Translations under genes and position numbers: made by a program
Shown: piece after piece, positions 8,497-17,393 of the stretch
Position numbering within the stretch: the stretch's first letter is position 1
How the letters are laid out: each line of letters begins with the position of its first letter
NCBI RefSeq assembly: GCF_001730365.1
Contig: NZ_MIKB01000016.1
Location: 186,001 to 250,000, forward strand
Source: Enterococcus quebecensis
GTDB lineage: Bacteria; Bacillota; Bacilli; Lactobacillales; Enterococcaceae
Direction: 5' to 3'
Length of the DNA stretch: 64,000 bases
The notes under the pieces: model-generated
Told to the model about the DNA's origin: nothing
The model's database searches: none
The model's input: the letters and a program-made list of their open reading frames with translations, nothing else

Positions 8497-8766
8497 ATGA
8501 ATGAATTACTCGATGAATTATTAAAAAAAATGCGGAAAAGGTATCAAGAAGCAGCTGTTCGAGCTATAGGAATGGCTGGGGTGCAAAACAGTGAAAATAA
8601 TCAAAAGAATGCTGGGAAAAAAGGGAAGGTCATTCTAGAAGAAGCGAAATCCTCACTTTCTAAAACAACTAAATCCTTAGAGGAATCAATCAAAGGACAA
8701 TTTGGAAAATCAGTAAAAGAAGCTTTTGATAAGCAACAGAAAAAATTAGATAATTTTGATAATTAA
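8497..8766 (+). CDS. TlaB-like small partner of the lipase toxin, cassette 1
   Basis: 89 residues: a basic amphipathic N-terminal helix, a Gly/Asn/Lys-rich middle, and a C-terminal helix with the block KGQFGKSVKEAF, repeated in the cassette-2 homologue as KGQFGKKVTQVL. Both end Q-x-K-x-LD-x-F. Expected role: WXG100-like or TlaB-like targeting partner for T7SS export of the lipase. RBS ACAGGAGAAG. Last gene of the cassette; no clear terminator follows immediately. Confidence 0.65.
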   Translation: MNELLDELLKKMRKRYQEAAVRAIGMAGVQNSENNQKNAGKKGKVILEEAKSSLSKTTKSLEESIKGQFGKSVKEAFDKQQKKLDNFDN

Positions 8767-8940
8767 CTCAACAGGAGTTTTTTACATAGAGATTAAATTA
8801 TGTATAATTAGAATCGAAAAATTCCCAAATTAAGAATAGATGAAGACTATCTGGACAAACTGTTCTGATTTCCTTCGTCTAGTGTGATAGTTGTATTTAT
8901 TGATTTTAAAAAGCTGGTGTAACGGTGTTTGTTAACATCT

Positions 8941-9018
8941 GCGATTTACCGTTTAGCTAAGTAGTACAAATTTAAGGTCATCTGAAAAGCTTTTATCATC
9001 GTTTTTCAGTTGATCTTT
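8941..9018 (+). other. Second copy of the pepV 3' tail with its terminator
   Basis: Bases 8941-8964 read GCG ATT TAC CGT TTA GCT AAG TAG in codons, i.e. AIYRLAK-stop, the exact C-terminus of PepV at 5203-5226 but with three different synonymous codons. A hairpin of about 13 bp with a T-run follows (8976-9018), as expected for a pepV terminator. The preceding sequence is not pepV. Seen: repeated tail. Inferred: the toxin cassette entered behind pepV by recombination with DNA from a relative whose pepV is slightly diverged. Confidence 0.65.
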
Positions 9019-9070
9019 TGTAAATGAAAATAGACAGAAATTTAAGCAAGTCTAAATAAAATTGATTACA

Positions 9071-9130
9071 TCAAAAACAAGGTGGATTATCGCTATCAAG
9101 AATAGTGATGCTCCACCTTGTTTTTGATAG
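9071..9130. terminator. Long perfect hairpin (bidirectional terminator)
   Basis: A 16-bp perfect inverted repeat TCAAAAACAAGGTGGA (9071-9086) / TCCACCTTGTTTTTGA (9112-9127), with further pairing ATCGCTAT/ATAGTGAT inside. A-rich on one side and T-rich on the other, so it can end transcripts from both directions. Closes the accessory island. Confidence 0.7.
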
Positions 9131-9221
9131 TGGACTTACTTATCTTGGGGGAATGAGCAGAAGGCTAGTAAAACTGTAATCACATCGAAACTACAGGGAC
9201 AGTATATACTTATATGTCTTT

Positions 9222-9235
9222 TGATAGCGCTTACT
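9222..9235. promoter_or_regulatory. Possible cre site (CcpA) upstream of the WxL gene
   Basis: TGATAGCGCTTACT differs from the consensus TGWAANCGNTNWCA at two positions. It lies 170 bp upstream of the WxL gene start, in the otherwise featureless 9131-9407 interval. Further down, AATCAAG (9256-9262) and CTTGATT (9282-9288) form a spaced inverted repeat that could be an operator. No confident promoter found. Confidence 0.35.
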
Positions 9236-9407
9236 TGTTGTTTTTTATGATGCTAAATCAAGGTATTATTAGTAAAGGTATCTTGATTAGGATACGTTGA
9301 AATGATTAAAATCAGAAACTTTTCTAATAAAAAAGTCGCATGAAAGAATATTGATTTCTTCTATCTCCCCACTAAATAGCTAAAAGAAAGAAGGATGTGT
9401 AAAGTTA

Positions 9408-12400
9408 ATGAAAAAAAAATATCATATTTTAGGAGTCTTCCTTGTAGGAATAGCGATGATAGGTTATTTTCATTTGAATAATACAAGTATCAAAGCTGAG
9501 AATGAACCTGAGCAGCAGACACAAGTACATAGAAGCACAGGAACAAGTAGAGCAACATTTGAAGGTGAAACTAGGAAAGTTTCTACCGGAGAGGAAATGA
9601 GAGATGCTGTAAACAATGATAATGTATCACAAATAGAAATGCTAAATAATATAACCATGGGTTTCACTGTTAAACCTAAAGTCATAAGTAGAGATCTGGT
9701 CATTAGAGGGAATGGTTTTACTTTACAAATGACAGGCCACACTTGGGAGATAAGATATGGGAATCATACCTTTAGATTGGAGAATATGAAAGTAGGTTAT
9801 AATCTTGACTCGGCAATGTTTGAGTATGCTGCTTATCCTTCTTCTCTTGCTAAAAGTTATATGGAAATGGAAAATGTAAGTGAGGCAGCAAGTAATAAGG
9901 GGGTCATCACGAATTTAGGTTCTTCACATGTTGTTTTTACCGGTGGAAAGAATGAATTTAAGTCTACCAGAGCTAAACCCTATTTATTTGCACAGACGAG
10001 TATGACACTTAAAGGTGGTGCGGAAGTTTATATAGAGCAGCCTGACATTACAATAATAAAAAAAGGTACAGGTACTTACGCAACGTCATACGATTTGAAC
10101 ATCACAGAAAATTCAAAGATGATTATCAATACAAAACAAAGTGCTACACCTAAATCACCTCTAACAGGGCTGAGATATATCAACGTAAAAACTAACTCTT
10201 CTTTAGAAGTCAATGCTTTAGCATCAGATACGTCAACTTCTGTGCCTGTTGTAGACTTTGATACCAATCCTATCGACTACAGTGGCTTATATGTGAGTGG
10301 AGACAGCGAAATATCTATTTCTGGAACAGGTAGTCGTATAGGGATCAATCTTCCAGGAGAAACATATGGTACAGCCGTTAGTGCTACGAATAAGTCAAAG
10401 CTGAATATGAAAACAAAACTGGGGTCTAATGTTGTTGTAGGAAACGGAAAGGATACAACAATTCAGGCGACTGGAGGAAGTCAAATAGAGTTTGAGGGGA
10501 CAGGAGAAAAAGTAATAGATGTTACTGCAGTGTCACCTCAAATTAATGTTACACAGAATAGTAGAATCAATGTCCAACATAATACCAACACGGCAGGATC
10601 AAGTATCAACTTGTCTGGAAAGGGGACTTTATCTACACATAAAACAGCAATTAATGTAACCGATTCTAGTGAGTTGAATATGCAACGTAATGGAGGGGGC
10701 GCTGGATCAAATATTTATTTAGAAGGCACTCTTCCAACAATGAATGTCAAAACTGGGAGTAAGACTACTTTAAAAAATTCAGGTATAAGTTCTTTATGGA
10801 TGAAAGGAAGTAATACTCAGTTTACTGTATCTGAAAGTGAATTTAATCAGGAAAGTACCTCACAAACTGGAGGGATGGCAGCTGGCGGAATTTACATGGT
10901 TGGAAATGCACCAAATATGATGGTAGAAAAGAATAGCTCTGTGAAGTTGAATGGATTAACTTCTCCAACCATTCAAATGGATGGAACTGGTGCTAAATTA
11001 TCAGTCATTGGCGGGTCAAAAATGAGTAGTAAAGTTGGCGATACAGATAGTATACGCTTGCTTGGAAATCAGCCGCAGTTAACTGTTTCTGGGGTGGGAA
11101 CATCGTTTGTGTCTGAAAGCAATCGTCAAAGATTCGTCGATGGAGCGGGTACGATTTATTTAGGAAATCCTGATGCTGAAAAACTGTCTACGGGTGCAGC
11201 TATTACGGTAGAGGATCAGGCGGAAGTAAACTTGATATCTAATTTATCAAGTGCAATGATCATGCAGTCAAGTTATGGCGTATTTAATCTATCCTCAGGT
11301 GCCAAGATAAACCTTATGTCTGGGCCTACGGATGGCTATGTTAACAATGCAAATGCAACCTTAAGATTTATGAGAAGTGGTTATGGAAGCAGTCAAAATG
11401 GTCATTATCTATTTAATATTGATAATGCAGAAATGAACATTGAAAAAAGTGGCGGAAGCGCTGCTGGTGTTAGATTGTTTGGTCATGGAAATCAAGTGAA
11501 TGTAAAAAATAATGGGAAGTTCACGATAAATAATCCTGGAAAAGGCACTCCTAATGATGGTGGAACAGCGGAAGGAAATCAAGGGGTTCACTATACGAAA
11601 GCCACTGACGTATCTGGAGATAGAAATGAATTTAATGTAACTGGACAAGGTTCAGAAGTAAGGATTGCTGCTAATTCAGGTCCAGCAATTGATATGCATG
11701 ATCAACCAGGTTTAATTACTGCTTCAGATGGAGGCTATTTTGAAGCTAGAGGGAAGACCGCTTCTACAAATACAGGGATTTTTAGAACATCAGATCGCTT
11801 AGAGGTTGTATTTGATAAACCATTATTCATGGACTTTACGAATACTCGAGGAAATGGTGGGAACATTTTCACGGTGAATAGTAGCTCAACATTAAAGGCT
11901 ACTAAGAGTGACTTATCTTTATGGAAGAAAGGAACTGGCGTAGAGCAAGACCCGGACTTGAATTTTATTGATTTAAATTATGCATTCAAAGGCTCTAACT
12001 TTGATACGCTTGGTGCGACAAATAGACCAGGTGATTTCAATACCAATACAATTGGCACACAAGGATTAACGAATTATACTCGATTAAGTAGTAATAACGC
12101 TCGCTGGGCTGTGGCAGATGTCCTTAGGGTGCCGACGACTGCAGACAAAAAAATTCATGGTCGATTGAGTGTACCAGTAGGACTTAATCGGACAAGGCCA
12201 GCATGGGATAATGAAGTAGAGGCTACTGTAGAAGTACAGAGAGCAAATGGAGAAAAAGAAGTCTATGAAAAAGTGAAATCAGTAGGGGATAGCAAGGCGA
12301 AACCTGGTATTAGTATTTATGGAGAGAAGCCCCAAGGAGGACTTTTTGAAATTGATACAGGAAAATATTTTGAAGTTGGAGATAAAGTCACTATTACAAA

Positions 12401-13625
12401 AGTAAACTTAACAAGTGGAGAATTAACGCCAGGATTTGATAATCAAATTTTGACAAAGACAGTCGAACCATTCCAAATCATTCCACCAAAGCCTATCACA
12501 GTCGAGAGCAATGCGATTAACAATCAAGCAACAAGTATCAAAGGGCATGTGGAAGATCAAACGGTAGAAATTACAGCTACGTTAAACGGACAACCTCTGG
12601 ATACATCTAATGTAGTTGTTGATGACATGGGGAACTTTGAGCTGTCTCTTGAAGCTATGACATTAAAAAAAGAAGATGAAATTCAACTCTTTGCAAGAGA
12701 CCATGAAGGTTCAGCGTTAAAAGCAGGAGTAGTGAATCCGCCAACAACGAACAATGATACAGGGAATAGTAATCCTAGCAAAAAATTGAATTTTCATGAT
12801 ACATCATTTGAAGCGGCGCCCACAATTAATGTGAGTGAGCTTATGCCTTTAAGCATTCTATTCCAAGATGAAAATGGCCGGGCGATTCATAAGAGTTTGA
12901 CAATGTTCAAAACACCAAATGAGTCTGTTGATTTAACGAAGGAAGAACAGATTACAAGCGCGATTCAGACATTAAAAAAACAAGAATACACTCTATTAAA
13001 AAAACCAAAACCAGAAGTAATCATAATGAACGAGGGAAAGACGGTCGTTTATCAATTTATGGGGCCAACAGAAGAACTAATTTCTGACAAAGAACCACAG
13101 ACGGATGAATTTACGATTCGGGCCGTTTCCGACTTCAAATTTCCAAATGCGCCAATCGGGACAACGCGAGCAACCAAATTGGATAAAGTAACACCTGAAC
13201 CATCAGAAGGTGCAAAAGGTTATAGTTCAGGAATTGAAGTGGTGGATATGTCAGGTGGAGGTAAAGGCTGGAGTGTGAGTGTAGCGATGACAACACCTCT
13301 GCAAACAACTGAAGGGAAAGAATTAAAAGGTTGGGAACTTTACATTCCTAGTGAGAAAGTGAAATCTGGTGGAGTAGAGACTCAGGAAGCAATTGGGCAT
13401 GCGGTGACTGTGACTAAAGAAGGTGCAACCGGTTCGGTCTTTAGCGCAGCTGAAGGCAAAGGGAAAGGTCGATTTACAAACTTATTCGAATCCTATACAG
13501 AAGAAGCGACAACAGAAGAAGGACTTACTCGTAAAAAAGGTGTTCAGTTGACTATACCAAATGGTGCGTATAAAGGTGCATATCAAGGGAAGCTGACGTG
13601 GACGCTACAAAATGTGCCAAATTAA
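9408..13625 (+). CDS. Large secreted WxL-domain surface protein with beta-helix-like repeats
   Basis: 1405 residues. Signal peptide about 1-30 (KKKYHILGVFLVGIAMIG, cleavage near KAEN). About 50-870 is a long Ser/Thr/Asn/Gly-rich region full of short degenerate repeats ('NxSxLNMxxN', 'GSNIYLEG', 'GxGSxIxI') resembling a right-handed beta helix (pectate-lyase-like). About 890-1150 looks like bacterial Ig-like modules. About 1145-1225 contains 'MPLSILFQDENGRAIHKS', MucBP-like. The C-terminal WxL domain occupies about 1230-1405, with GKGWSVSV and LTWTLQNVP as its two motifs, which bind peptidoglycan non-covalently. No LPxTG. WxL genes normally cluster with DUF916 and LPxTG partners; none is here. 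Likely an adhesin. RBS AAGGATG. Confidence 0.85.
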   Translation: MKKKYHILGVFLVGIAMIGYFHLNNTSIKAENEPEQQTQVHRSTGTSRATFEGETRKVSTGEEMRDAVNNDNVSQIEMLNNITMGFTVKPKVISRDLVIRGNGFTLQMTGHTWEIRYGNHTFRLENMKVGYNLDSAMFEYAAYPSSLAKSYMEMENVSEAASNKGVITNLGSSHVVFTGGKNEFKSTRAKPYLFAQTSMTLKGGAEVYIEQPDITIIKKGTGTYATSYDLNITENSKMIINTKQSATPKSPLTGLRYINVKTNSSLEVNALASDTSTSVPVVDFDTNPIDYSGLYVSGDSEISISGTGSRIGINLPGETYGTAVSATNKSKLNMKTKLGSNVVVGNGKDTTIQATGGSQIEFEGTGEKVIDVTAVSPQINVTQNSRINVQHNTNTAGSSINLSGKGTLSTHKTAINVTDSSELNMQRNGGGAGSNIYLEGTLPTMNVKTGSKTTLKNSGISSLWMKGSNTQFTVSESEFNQESTSQTGGMAAGGIYMVGNAPNMMVEKNSSVKLNGLTSPTIQMDGTGAKLSVIGGSKMSSKVGDTDSIRLLGNQPQLTVSGVGTSFVSESNRQRFVDGAGTIYLGNPDAEKLSTGAAITVEDQAEVNLISNLSSAMIMQSSYGVFNLSSGAKINLMSGPTDGYVNNANATLRFMRSGYGSSQNGHYLFNIDNAEMNIEKSGGSAAGVRLFGHGNQVNVKNNGKFTINNPGKGTPNDGGTAEGNQGVHYTKATDVSGDRNEFNVTGQGSEVRIAANSGPAIDMHDQPGLITASDGGYFEARGKTASTNTGIFRTSDRLEVVFDKPLFMDFTNTRGNGGNIFTVNSSSTLKATKSDLSLWKKGTGVEQDPDLNFIDLNYAFKGSNFDTLGATNRPGDFNTNTIGTQGLTNYTRLSSNNARWAVADVLRVPTTADKKIHGRLSVPVGLNRTRPAWDNEVEATVEVQRANGEKEVYEKVKSVGDSKAKPGISIYGEKPQGGLFEIDTGKYFEVGDKVTITKVNLTSGELTPGFDNQILTKTVEPFQIIPPKPITVESNAINNQATSIKGHVEDQTVEITATLNGQPLDTSNVVVDDMGNFELSLEAMTLKKEDEIQLFARDHEGSALKAGVVNPPTTNNDTGNSNPSKKLNFHDTSFEAAPTINVSELMPLSILFQDENGRAIHKSLTMFKTPNESVDLTKEEQITSAIQTLKKQEYTLLKKPKPEVIIMNEGKTVVYQFMGPTEELISDKEPQTDEFTIRAVSDFKFPNAPIGTTRATKLDKVTPEPSEGAKGYSSGIEVVDMSGGGKGWSVSVAMTTPLQTTEGKELKGWELYIPSEKVKSGGVETQEAIGHAVTVTKEGATGSVFSAAEGKGKGRFTNLFESYTEEATTEEGLTRKKGVQLTIPNGAYKGAYQGKLTWTLQNVPN

Positions 13626-13659
13626 ACAATTTGATGAAATATTTTTAAATCAACGATTA

Positions 13660-13690
13660 AAACCTGACAGACAGTTGTCAGGTTTTTTTC
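13660..13690 (+). terminator. Terminator of the WxL gene
   Basis: AACCTGACA/TGTCAGGTT stem with a 6-nt loop followed by seven T. Confidence 0.85.
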
Positions 13691-13819
13691 TGTACAATAG
13701 AAACAAGTCGTTAGAAACAAATAACATTTTCAAGTATACTTATAAACATACTTAAAAATAAGGAAGATTTTTCTAAAGCTAGATAGCAGAGCCATACAAG
13801 AAAAAAATGAGGTGAACAA

Positions 13820-14773
13820 ATGATTAATTTTCAAAACGTATCCAAAAAATACAACGATCAATTCGTTTTAAATAATTTTGATGTCTCGATTGAAGACGGC
13901 GAATTTTTTGTATTAGTAGGTCCTAGCGGTAGTGGGAAAACGACCACCTTAAAAATGATCAATCGATTGATTGAACCAACCGATGGTGATATCTACTTTA
14001 ACGACAAACGGCTGATCGATTACAATCTGAAAGAACTAAGGTTGACTATTGGCTATGTCCTGCAACAAATCGCACTTTTTCCAAATCTAACCGTTGCTGA
14101 AAACATCGAATTGATACCAGAGATGAGACACTGGAGCAAAGCGAAAAGACGGGAGAGAACGGAAGAATTACTGAGAAAAGTCAGCTTACCTCCAGAAGAA
14201 TATCTACACCGAAAACCTGCTGAATTATCTGGTGGTGAACAGCAACGTATCGGCATTTTAAGGGCAATTGCAGCGAAACCAGATATTATTTTAATGGATG
14301 AACCTTTCAGCGCATTAGATCCGATTTCAAGAGGACAACTGCAATTATTGATCAAGGAGTTGCATAAAGAATTAGCAAGTACAGTTGTTTTTGTAACCCA
14401 TGATATGAATGAAGCCTTACTTTTAGGGGATCGTATCTGCGTGATGAAGGATGGGAAAATCGTTCAAACAGATACTCCAGAAGCAATCAAAAGTCATCCT
14501 GCTAATAAATTTGTGGCGCAGTTCTTTCAACATGAACATGCCAATTTGGAAAATTACTGCGCAGAAGACGTATTAGAATCTGGGTTTATAGAAGATGGAC
14601 AAGTGGATAGCGAAACAACAGTCAATTTAGACACAGATTTACCAACTGTGATTCGTTTACTTATAGAGGGGGAAACTGTTGTACTTATTGATGAGAAAGT
14701 ACCTATCGGTGAAATCACAGATCGAACGATTTTACGCTTTTTAGAGACAAAGATAGAAAAAGGTGATCAATAA
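13820..14773 (+). CDS. ABC importer ATPase, OpuCA/EgtV type
   Basis: ATPase of a quaternary-amine family importer. 317 residues with Walker [10 protein letters not shown], signature LSGGEQQR, Walker [12 protein letters not shown] and the H-loop FVTHD. The residues after about 240 form a shortened CBS-like tail, as in OpuCA relatives. The next gene is a permease fused to a binding protein, the two-gene layout of the EgtUV ergothioneine importer and of some OpuB/OpuC-type choline/betaine/carnitine systems. Start ATG with GAGGTG 9 nt upstream. The substrate is not decided by the ATPase. Confidence 0.85.
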   Translation: MINFQNVSKKYNDQFVLNNFDVSIEDGEFFVLVGPSGSGKTTTLKMINRLIEPTDGDIYFNDKRLIDYNLKELRLTIGYVLQQIALFPNLTVAENIELIPEMRHWSKAKRRERTEELLRKVSLPPEEYLHRKPAELSGGEQQRIGILRAIAAKPDIILMDEPFSALDPISRGQLQLLIKELHKELASTVVFVTHDMNEALLLGDRICVMKDGKIVQTDTPEAIKSHPANKFVAQFFQHEHANLENYCAEDVLESGFIEDGQVDSETTVNLDTDLPTVIRLLIEGETVVLIDEKVPIGEITDRTILRFLETKIEKGDQ

Positions 14774-14774
14774 T

Positions 14775-16295
14775 ATGGGAAAACTAATAGAAACATTCGT
14801 TGCCCGAAAAGAAGATTTTATACAAGCTGTTGTTGAGCACATTCAACTATCTTTATTGTCATTACTGATTGCAATTCTTTTGGCAATTCCGCTTGCGATT
14901 TTACTGACGAATTATAAAAAAGCGGCTGAATTTGTCTTGCAAATCACAGGAGTTTTCCAAACGATCCCATCATTAGCATTACTCGGATTATTGATTCCAG
15001 TTATAGGCATAGGGAGTCCGCCAGCGATCGTTGCTTTAGTGATTTATGCTCTATTTCCGATCCTGCAAAATACCTATACAGGCTTGACTGAAATCGATCC
15101 GTCGTTAGAAGAAGCCGCAGAAGCATTTGGAATGAATAAAAAAGAAAAGCTAATTAAGTTTGAACTACAGTTAGCATTGCCGTACATCATTTCTGGGATT
15201 CGCACGGCGACAGTGATGATCATTGGTACAGCAACACTTGCGGCTTTGATCGGTGCAGGTGGGTTAGGTACATTTATTTTACTCGGGATCGACCGAAACA
15301 ATGTGTATCTTATTTTGATTGGCGCCATCTCTTCGGCTGTATTGGCTGTCCTGTTTAACTTTGGAATTCACCTACTCGAGAAAGCCACAGTTAAACGGAT
15401 CACAACGGCATTTATGGTTTTATTAGCGTTATTGGCGGGGTCATTTGTCTACACCCATCAAGAAGCAGAACAAAAACAAATCACAATTGCAGGGAAATTA
15501 GGGGCAGAACCAGATATCCTAATCAATATGTACAAAGAATTGATTGAAGCCAATAGTGACATCCATGTAAACTTAAAAACAAACTTTGGTAAAACGAGTT
15601 TCTTATTTAATGCATTAAAATCTGGAGAAATTGATGTATATCCTGAGTTTACGGGAACAGTTCTAGAAACATTTTTGAAGGATAACAAGAATACATCAAA
15701 AGATCCAAAAGCAGTGTATGAGTATGCACGTGACCAAATCAAAAAACAAGAAAATATGGATTATCTAGAACCTATGAGTTACCAAAACACGTATGCTGTA
15801 GCGGTTAAACGATCATTTGCGGAAGAGAATGGTTTGAACACGATCGAAGATTTGAAAAAAGTTGAAAATCAGTTAAAAGCTGGCTTTACTTTAGAGTTTA
15901 TTGACCGTGATGATGGCTATAAAGGATTACAAAAATTGTATAACTTGAATTTAGATGTGAAATCAATGGAGCCATCCTTACGCTATCAAGCAATCAATAA
16001 TGGGGATGTCAATGTGGTGGATGCATATTCAACAGATAGCGAATTGAAGCAATACGATTTGGTGATTTTAAAAGATAATAAACAACTATTTCCACCGTAT
16101 CAAGGAGCACCGTTGTTGAAAGCTGAGACTCTTAAGAAATATCCGGAATTAAAGGAATTATTGCAGCCTTTAGTTGGTAAAATTACGGAAGAAGAGATGA
16201 GTGAGATGAACTACCAAGTCAATGTGGAGCAAAAAGATCCAGCGACTGTTGCACATGATTATTTGGTGAAACAAGAGCTGTTAGAGAAACATTAA
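14775..16295 (+). CDS. ABC importer permease-substrate binding fusion, EgtU/OpuBC type
   Basis: 506 residues: a permease domain with about five membrane helices (1-215; EAA-like loop '[21 protein letters not shown]') joined to an extracellular OpuAC/OsmX-type binding domain (about 235-506) beginning [18 protein letters not shown]. The architecture and length equal those of EgtU of S. pneumoniae, an ergothioneine importer; the binding domain family also includes choline, carnitine and proline-betaine receptors. I start at ATG 14775, directly after the ATPase stop, with AAAGGTG at 14758-14764 as RBS; a GTG at 14763 lies in that RBS. Ergothioneine as substrate is an inference, not shown. Confidence 0.8.
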   Translation: MGKLIETFVARKEDFIQAVVEHIQLSLLSLLIAILLAIPLAILLTNYKKAAEFVLQITGVFQTIPSLALLGLLIPVIGIGSPPAIVALVIYALFPILQNTYTGLTEIDPSLEEAAEAFGMNKKEKLIKFELQLALPYIISGIRTATVMIIGTATLAALIGAGGLGTFILLGIDRNNVYLILIGAISSAVLAVLFNFGIHLLEKATVKRITTAFMVLLALLAGSFVYTHQEAEQKQITIAGKLGAEPDILINMYKELIEANSDIHVNLKTNFGKTSFLFNALKSGEIDVYPEFTGTVLETFLKDNKNTSKDPKAVYEYARDQIKKQENMDYLEPMSYQNTYAVAVKRSFAEENGLNTIEDLKKVENQLKAGFTLEFIDRDDGYKGLQKLYNLNLDVKSMEPSLRYQAINNGDVNVVDAYSTDSELKQYDLVILKDNKQLFPPYQGAPLLKAETLKKYPELKELLQPLVGKITEEEMSEMNYQVNVEQKDPATVAHDYLVKQELLEKH

Positions 16296-16392
16296 TATTT
16301 TCTTAAAAGATATAGAATCTTTTATTTTGATGTGGTACTTTTAATATTATTAGGTAAAAGGAGAGTCTAACTGAAAAAAGGAGGATGTTGGT

Positions 16393-16851
16393 ATGTATGA
16401 AGAAAATATGGAGCAAAAGCTAAACTGTATTCAACAAAAATCATTTTGGGGATACTATAACATTTTGAATAGGAAATGGCGCACGATTTTGTTGCCAGTG
16501 CTGGTGATAGTATTGAACCTAATTATGACATTATTTGGTTCACCATTCCCGAAAAGTAGTTTTCTTCTAGTTCAGGTACTTGCGGTGATAGTAGCAGAAA
16601 CCTTTGTCATTTACATGGAGTACCGTTTCTATAAAGATGTCTTTATTACAAAAGTGAAAAAATATAATGGAACATTATTTTTTATACTAGCTGTCGGATT
16701 AACGACTATGTTGTGGTTATCAATGATTGTTCCTGTTATTAGTAAAGGCGAGCTGCTTTCGTGGGCAATCGGCGGAGTGATTTTTAGTCTGATCATGGTA
16801 GGGATCGTGTTGCCAAGTATGAACGAATTTGCAAGGAAATATGCTGTTTGA
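16393..16851 (+). CDS. Small integral membrane protein of unknown function
   Basis: 152 residues, four predicted membrane segments (about 30-50, 58-76, 95-115 and 120-142) and a basic loop YKDVFITKVKKYNG between the second and third. I do not recognise the family. The N-terminus is hydrophilic and acidic (MYEENMEQK). The RBS is strong (AAGGAGG). No operon partner: 97 bp from the importer stop and a terminator directly behind. Confidence 0.6.
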   Translation: MYEENMEQKLNCIQQKSFWGYYNILNRKWRTILLPVLVIVLNLIMTLFGSPFPKSSFLLVQVLAVIVAETFVIYMEYRFYKDVFITKVKKYNGTLFFILAVGLTTMLWLSMIVPVISKGELLSWAIGGVIFSLIMVGIVLPSMNEFARKYAV

Positions 16852-16874
16852 TTTTTTAGGCTTAGAGTAAAAAT

Positions 16875-16925
16875 AAAACAAAGTACACAAGGTGAATGAT
16901 CAACTTGTTGTACTTTGTTTTTTAT
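16875..16925. terminator. Strong bidirectional terminator
   Basis: AAAACAAAGTACA (16875-16887) pairs with TGTACTTTGTTTT (16909-16921), with CAAG/CTTG adding inner pairing; T-run on the plus side, A-run on the other. Confidence 0.85.
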
Positions 16926-17160
16926 TTATATTGGTAGGTTTGGAAAGGGTGATCCGTTTGATTTCTTGAGTGAAATCATGTTTTTTCCAAAAATCAATTC
17001 AAGGTTATCTAGTAGTTCATTTTCGCTAAGAGTCGAAGTCAGGGTACCTCTATTTTTCTTTCTTGTTCAGGTAGTTTTAGTCCCGTGGAAATCTCCTCCT
17101 CTAAATTATTCGTTTTATAGCCTTTTGAGAATGTGCGTTCAATTTTTGTGATTAAAATTT
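16926..17160 (-). pseudogene. Frameshifted gene relic
   Basis: On the minus strand one frame reads ITKIERTFSKGYKTNNLEEE and on to LPEQERKIEVP before a stop; the next frame continues LSENELLDNLELIFGKNM and on to PFPNLPI, ending at TAA (16926-16928) directly before the terminator. Both halves look like real protein sequence in composition, and an internal GAGGAGGAG suggests an old RBS. I do not recognise the family. The 78-residue open frame on the opposite strand here is considered a chance ORF. Confidence 0.4.
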
Positions 17161-17214
17161 TTATTTGCAGCATCGAAATTGATTTGAAATCTTTTGTAGA
17201 ATAACTAGGATAAG

Positions 17215-17244
17215 TTGTTTTTTGTATACTTTATAAGGTATAAT
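17215..17244 (+). promoter_or_regulatory. Promoter of the antisense RNA
   Basis: TTGTTT (17215-17220), 18-bp spacer, perfect TATAAT (17239-17244). It points into a stretch with no plus-strand ORF that ends in a terminator at 17356-17393, so it probably drives a short RNA. Confidence 0.65.
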
Positions 17245-17250
17245 AAACAA

Positions 17251-17393
17251 GAAGGTAATCGATAATCACTACGATTACAAAAAAAGCCAGTGCTGATAAC
17301 ACTGACTCTTTAGTTGAATATTGACTAAAGCTCGAAAGTGTACTACATTGCTACTATCTTACTTTAGCGGTTCAGATAGTGGTCTTTTTTTAC
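17251..17393 (+). ncRNA. Putative antitoxin antisense RNA (RatA/SR4-like position)
   Basis: About 140 nt from the start predicted downstream of TATAAT 17239-17244 to a terminator with stem ACTATCT/AGATAGT and seven T (ending about 17393). It is complementary over about 115 nt to the predicted 3' untranslated region of the toxin mRNA on the minus strand, which itself ends in a hairpin/T-run at 17303-17276. Convergent, 3'-overlapping antisense RNA is the arrangement of TxpA/RatA and BsrG/SR4 type I systems. Inferred from signals only. Confidence 0.5.
17279..17303 (-). terminator. Terminator of the toxin mRNA
   Basis: On the minus strand GTCAGTG, a 7-nt loop and CACTGGC pair (one G-U) and are followed by seven T. 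On the plus strand the same stem has a C-A mismatch and no T-run, so it works only for minus-strand transcripts. Confidence 0.65.

Noticed and set aside
5723-9130. Prophage or integrative element at the first toxin island
   Set aside because: No integrase, structural or replication genes; only a regulator relic and a repeated pepV tail. Simple recombination explains it better.
16915-17151. 78-codon plus-strand ORF
   Set aside because: Begins in the terminator, no RBS, and the opposite strand shows better protein-like sequence.
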